Positions 58,898 through 64,000 of a stretch of 64,000 bases of DNA are shown here, one piece after another (the stretch's first letter is position 1; each line of letters opens with the position of its first letter). The notes beneath the pieces were generated by a model that saw nothing but the letters and a program-made list of their open reading frames with translations, searched no databases and was not told where the DNA came from. The DNA is from Eretmocerus hayati. Its lineage: Eukaryota; Arthropoda; Insecta; Hymenoptera; Aphelinidae. Location of the stretch: positions 98,128,976-98,192,975 of the forward strand of contig CM056742.1 in the NCBI GenBank assembly GCA_029851415.1, in the 5' to 3' direction. The translations under genes were made by a program, and so were the position numbers.

Positions 58898-60270
58898 AGT
58901 AATTTGATCATTGAGTACATCTCTATTGTCAATATGAATGAATGATTATTTAAAAGTATGAAACCTCATTCATTTCTGAAAAATTAGTTTCCGAATCAGT
59001 TGAATATTCTATGAATAAACATATTCATTGAATTTCAATAATTTTCTCTCAGTGCACAATAGCTATAAATCTTCGTCTTGTGATGTAGTTTTTAACATCT
59101 AAATGGCGATGAAGTCTGTCCACTTATGCAGGAGCAGCGTACACTCTTGTATTTTCAAAATGAACCGCGCGACACCCTCGAACAGCACCTATATGTCAGC
59201 GTGGACTCCCAGTATCGTTTCAGAAGGTCTAACCGACATGACAACCGTTGTCTGTGGTGGTAATAAAGAAGAATTCACGTGGGGAAAGCCAAGAATCTAT
59301 CGTGGCCTAGCTATCTCACTTATCCAATTTTGCCCCCGTCCGAATTCGCGACACTCTCCCCTACGTGAGAAAATCTCCATCTCCATTATTCCAGAGCCGA
59401 AATTTTGTTTTGATTATCAAATCTCCAATCCTGATCTAATTCAAGGGTGAGAGATCCCCGACTAGTCGGAACAATTATCCGACATTCCCGATGTTTTCCC
59501 GATGTTTTCCCGACTTTTTCTCGACTGCATGACAGATTCCCGATGAATTCCCAACTTTTCACGGTTTTTCCTCCTGTAGACACCCTGGCCAAGCTGCCTT
59601 GAGATTGGTTGGACCCAAGAAGTTTCGAACTGGTTCTATTCTCTGACTCGTCGGCTGTGCAAAAGCAAAAAGTGAGAAAACTTCTTTGAAATTTCCTAGG
59701 ACACGCCGGAATCATCCAAGGGAGGTACATCTCGCTTATTTTCTCATATCCTAATATGAAAAACGTAAGAAGAATATGCGGGGACGCCAACGAGTGACCA
59801 TGTCTAAGGTCGGCATGTGGGTGGGAGGGGGGCATGTTGGGTACAGGGGGGGGTGGGTGGGTACACTTATTTCATGCACCAAGCCGAAACCAGCGGCATT
59901 GCCCAGGCTTCATTCATATTCAGGAGTCCATGCGAAAAAAAGTATGCCTTGTAATTCCGGCGTTGAATTGAGTGACCATCGAGCAGCGCTATGAGATTTT
60001 GAAAATGGCGGAGGTATACAATCTCAATAGCAGATCTTTGCATATACGGTCATAAAAGTTTGTATGAGGAGACGAGGTTGGAAGCTCATCTAGACAGTAG
60101 TTGACTCTCCCGCTTCACACGAAGGAAAATAAAGTGATGTCGAGTGATGAATAAGATTCTCACTTCTCATCAGTTTCGCATCGTCATTTGCTCTAAAATA
60201 TTGATAAAACTCAATTTGGCATGTAAGAAATAATAGCGCATCACATTTGACGAATAATTTAACGACAGCC
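58898..60270. other. Unannotated region between right arm and SINE-like repeat
   Basis: AT-rich at first. The 115-codon frame at 59103-59450 has no recognised domain. A degenerate TCCCGATGTTTTC-type repeat lies at about 59485-59560. A G-rich tract is listed separately. Confidence 0.5.
59816..59866 (+). other. G-rich tract with quadruplex potential
   Basis: At least six runs of three or more G in ~50 bp, including GGGTGGGAGGGGGG and an 8-G run followed by TGGGTGGG. This fits the G3+N1-7 pattern for an intramolecular quadruplex on the plus strand. Confidence 0.7.
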
Positions 60271-60640
60271 TGAGCTTTGTCGATAGAAGACGAAGTTTGC
60301 TCTGAGGAAGAGTGCCACATGAACGTATTCTGTGCAACCCCGAAACATATCTCAGATGGCGCAGTTGGCTAAGTGTTGTGTCTACAAACTCGAAGGTCCA
60401 GGTTCGAATCCACGTAAGTCCAAAAATTTCATAACTCGAATTACGTTTTTTTCCCATGTAGCTACAACGCTTGGTCCATCTAAATCCAAAGACATTGACT
60501 TCAGTGTCGAATATGGGAGAATGGAAATGATTTCTCAAAAAATTACCTCAGGGATTTCACATGTGAAATTGGGCTGATAGATCAAGTGATATATCAACTG
60601 ATTTATTCAGTGATATATCAGTTGATATTTTGCGGCAGGG
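60271..60640 (+). repeat. tRNA-derived SINE-like repeat, copy 2
   Basis: Homologous to 28551-28969. It has the A box TGGCGCAGTTGG at 60357 and an intact B box GGTTCGAATCC at 60401, so pol III promotion is plausible. The T stem and acceptor do not pair properly, so it is not a working tRNA gene. It has the same AATTTCACATGTGAAATT-type palindrome and TGATATATCA tail, and it abuts the satellite array. Confidence 0.7.
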
Positions 60641-63600
60641 AATTAGAATGAATTTTTGTCTCGATCGATATGAACGATCGAGACTTTATCGCTCGCGGGA
60701 ATTTCAAATCATATTATTACATGACTCGGCTAATGCAAGCTAATTTTAACCAACGGATTTGTTGATTAAGTCACATAGATCGAAATTGGATTATTCCACT
60801 TCGATCTATGTACCTTCAAGGCACCTCGCGATTCGAGTGTCGCAACTTGAAGGATTTTGATGGGATTTCATATACATGAAAAATGAGACGAGGAACAAAA
60901 ATTTAGATTCTACGCTAGATGTTGGTGCGTTTCGTCTTTCCTCACCGGATCAGACTCTTCAGGGGGGCTGAAGAGATCCGAGTAGAGGTTGGCCACCGAC
61001 GTCACCTAGCTAAAGTGGCTCGATGGTCATGATTTTGATCGGGCTTATATGTTACACGAGGGCTTTTGCAGCCACTCGCGAGAAAGGTTTCCATTTCGGT
61101 TATGTATTCGCCGACAACCGGTGACAATTAGGATGAATTTTTGTCTCGATCGATATGAACGATCGAGACTTTATCGCTCGCGGGAATTTCAAATCATATT
61201 ATTACATGACTCGACTGATGCAAGCTAATTTTAACCAACGGATTTGTTGATTAAGTCACATGGATCGATATTGGATTATTCCACTTCGATCTATGTACCT
61301 TCAAGGCACCTCGCGATTCGAGTGTCGCAACTTGAAGGATTTTGATGGGATTTCATATACATGAAAAATGAGACGAGGAACGAAAAATTTAGATTCTACG
61401 CTAGATGTTGGTGCGTTTCGTCTTTCCTCACCGGATTAGACTCTTCAGGAGGGCTGAAGAGATCCGAGTAGAGGTTGGCCACCGACGTCACCTAGCTAAA
61501 GTGGCTCGATGGTCATGATTTTGATCGGGCTTGTATGTTACACGAGGGCTTTTGCAGCCACTCGCTAGAAAAGTTTTCATTTCGGTTATGTATTCGCCGA
61601 CAACCGGTGACAATTAGGATGAATTTTTGTCTAGATCGATATGAACGATCGAGACTTTATCGCTCGCGGGAATTTCAAATCATATCATTACATGAATCGG
61701 CTAATCCAAGCTAATTTTAACCAACGGATTTGTTGATTGAGTGACATAGATCGATATTGAATTACACCAATTCGATCTATGTACCTTCATGGCGACTCAC
61801 GATTCGAGTGTCGCGACTTGAAGGATTCTGATGGAATTTCAAATATATGAAGAATCAGACGAGGATTGGGAAATTTTGATTCTACGCTAGATGTTGGTTC
61901 GTTGCGTCTTTCCTCTCCGGGTCAGACTCTTCAGGGGGCCTGAAAAGATCCGAGTAGAGGTTGGCCACCGACGTCACCTAGCCAAAGTGGCATGATGGTC
62001 ATGATTTTGATCGGGCTTATATGTTACACGAGGGCTTCTGCAGCCACTCCCGAGGAAGGTTGTCATCTCGGTAGTGTATTCGCCGACAACCGGTGACAAT
62101 TAGAATGAAATTTTGTCTCGATCGATATGAACGATCGATACTTTGTCGCTCGCGGGAATTTCAAATCATATTGTTACATGACTCGGCTAATGCTAGCTAA
62201 TTTCAATCAACGGATTTAATGATGAAGTGACATAGATCGATATTGGATTACTCTAATTCGATCAATGTACCTTCAAGGCACCTCACGAATCGAGTGTCGC
62301 AACTTGAAGGATTCTGATGGAAATTCAAATATATGAAAAATGAGACATGGAACGAGGAATTCTGATTCTACGCTAGATGTTGGTGCGTTCCGTCTTTCCT
62401 CTCCGGATCAGACTCTTCAGGGAGGCTGAAGAGATCCGAGGAGAGGTTGGCCCCCGACGTCACCTAGCCAAAGTGGCTCGATGCACATGATTTTGATCAG
62501 GCGTATATGTTACACGAGGGCTTCTGCAGCCACTACCGAGAAAGGTTTTCATCTCGGTTGTGTATCCGCCGCCAACCGGTGAAAATTAGAACGAAATTTC
62601 GTCTCGATCGATATGAACGATCGATACTTTGTCGCTCGCGGGAATTTCAAAGCATATCATTACATGACTCGGCTAATGCTAGCTAATTTCAATCAACGGA
62701 TTCAATGATTAAGTGACATAGATGGATATTGGATTACTCCAATTCGATCTATGTACCTTCAAGGCACCTCACGATTCAAGTGTCGCAACTTGAAGGATTT
62801 TGATGGAAATTTAAATACATGAAAATGAGACAAGGAACGAGGAATTCTGTGTCTACGCTAGATGTTGGTGCGTTCCGTCTTTCCTCGCCGGATCAGACGT
62901 CTCCAGGGGGGCTGAAGAGATCCGAGTAGACGTTCGCCCCCGACGTCACCTTGCCAAAGTGGCTTGATGGTCATGATTTTGATCGGGCTTATATGTTACA
63001 CGGGCGCTTTCGCACCCACTCGCGAGAAAAGTTTACATCTCGGTTTTGTATTCGCCAACAACCGGTGACAATGAGAATGAATTTTGGTCTCGATCGATAT
63101 GAACGATCGAGACCTCATCGCTCACGGGAATTTCAAATCATATTATTACAGGACTTGGCTAATGCAAGCTAATTCAAACCAACTGATTTGTTGATTAAGT
63201 GACATAGATCGATATCGGAATACTCCAATTCGATCTATGTACCTTCAGGCACGTCGCAATTCGATCGTCGCAGCTTGAAGGATTCTGATGGAAATTCAAA
63301 TACATGGTAAATCAGACAACGAACGAGGAATTCTGATTCTACGCTAGATGTTGGTGCGTTTCGTCTTTACTCTCCGGATCAGACTCTTCAGGGGGGCCGA
63401 AGAGATCAGAGTAGAGGTTGTCCCCCGACGTCACATAGCCAAAGTGACTTGATGGTCATGATTTTGAGCGGGCTCATATGTTACACAAGGGCTCCTGAAG
63501 CCACTCGCGAGGAACCTTTTCATCTCGGTTGTTTATTCGCCGACAACCGGTGACAATTAGAATCAATTTTTGTCTCGATCGATATGAACGATCGAGACTT

Positions 63601-64000
63601 TATCGCTCGCGGGAATTTCAAATCATATTATTACATGACTCGGCTAATGCAAGCTAATTTTATTCAACGGATTTGTTGATTAAGTGACATGGATCGATAT
63701 TGGATTACTCCAATTCGATCTAATCACCTTCAAGGCACCTCGCGATTCGATCGTCGCAACTTGAAGGATTTCGATGGAATCTCAAATACATGAAACATGA
63801 GATGAGGAACGAAAATTTTGATTCCACGCTAGATGTTGGTGCGTTTCGTCTTTCCTCTCCGGATCAGACTCTTCAGGGGAACTGAAGAGTTCCGAGTAGA
63901 GGTTGGCCCCCGACGTCACCTAGCCAAAGTGGGTGATGGTCATGATTTTGATCGGGCTTATATATTACACGAGGGCATTTGCAGCGACTCGCGAGGAAGG
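60641..64000 (+). repeat. Satellite array, ~485-bp monomers
   Basis: Monomers begin (AATTAGAATG) at about 60641, 61126, 61612, 62098, 62584, 63070 and 63555: six complete and one cut by the window end. Divergence is roughly 5-15% by eye. Each monomer carries CGATCGATATGAACGATCGA, an inverted pair around CATAGATCGA...TCGATCTATG, the pair CCTTCAAG...CTTGAAGG, and CTCTTCAG-GGGGG-CTGAAGAG. The array probably continues beyond the window. No coding. Confidence 0.95.

Noticed and set aside
59103..59450. Possible host exon of 115 codons
   Set aside because: No domain, no clear splice sites, and the surrounding DNA is repeat-rich; support is too weak.
60350..60420. Functional tRNA gene
   Set aside because: A and B boxes are present, but the T stem, anticodon stem and acceptor do not pair, and the second copy at 28630 is part of the same longer repeat.
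62400..62450. Hammerhead ribozyme in the satellite (CTGAAGA word)
   Set aside because: The expected stem II and GAAA box do not follow CTGAAGA, and the word is simply one side of the CTCTTCAG/CTGAAGAG hairpin.

Overview
This is eukaryotic, mobile-element-dense DNA, most likely from an insect. The evidence is insect-style Ty3/gypsy elements with tRNA-Arg-type primer sites, a gypsy/errantivirus-type envelope gene, a chuvirus-like glycoprotein carried by an LTR element, a tRNA-derived SINE-like repeat and a ~485-bp satellite array. A hymenopteran source is plausible but not proven. I found no conventional host gene, rRNA, functional tRNA or CRISPR array. Every long reading frame I can interpret belongs to a mobile element.

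Layout. The oldest frame is a huge inverted repeat. A left arm (1-5957, continuing at 20215-20276) is matched in reverse by 30215-32616 and 55640-58897. The core between the left arm and the first inverted copy (20277-30214) holds two TIR/foldback elements (20921-22443 with a 20-bp minisatellite inside; 24204-25185), a ~1.04-kb tandem duplication (26222-27975), a SINE-like repeat (28551-28969) and an old GC-rich LTR relic (28979-30214, minus).

Three LTR elements are nested in this frame. (1) A minus-strand provirus (5958-20214) has 857- and 856-bp LTRs and a CACA target duplication; its empty site is preserved in the paralogous arm at 30271-30274. It keeps only the integrase C-terminus, a broken gypsy/baculovirus-F-type env and a second, nearly intact chuvirus-like glycoprotein gene. 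About 8 kb of non-retroviral DNA replaces gag and most of pol. (2) A plus-strand Ty3/gypsy element (32617-55639) has LTRs of up to 3.1 kb, an RS-rich gag with zinc knuckles, protease and integrase, but no reverse transcriptase, and mismatched flanks. (3) Inside its gag lies a very young 7.69-kb LTR element (37054-44742) with 394-bp LTRs that differ at two bases and a GGGA target duplication. It has no gag or pol. It carries an AT-rich open frame of about 830 codons, split once by TAA, with a repeated E-[ED]-A-S-N-T-Q-P motif.

The right end (60641-64000) is a satellite array of ~485-bp monomers. A 180-bp MITE sits in only one of the two LTRs of element 2.

How it fits together: nothing here forms a host pathway. 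The order of events can be read from nesting: inverted arms first, then the provirus and the large gypsy element, then the cargo-carrying element and the MITE. The two most unusual items are the cargo-bearing non-autonomous LTR element and the provirus with two unrelated envelope genes.
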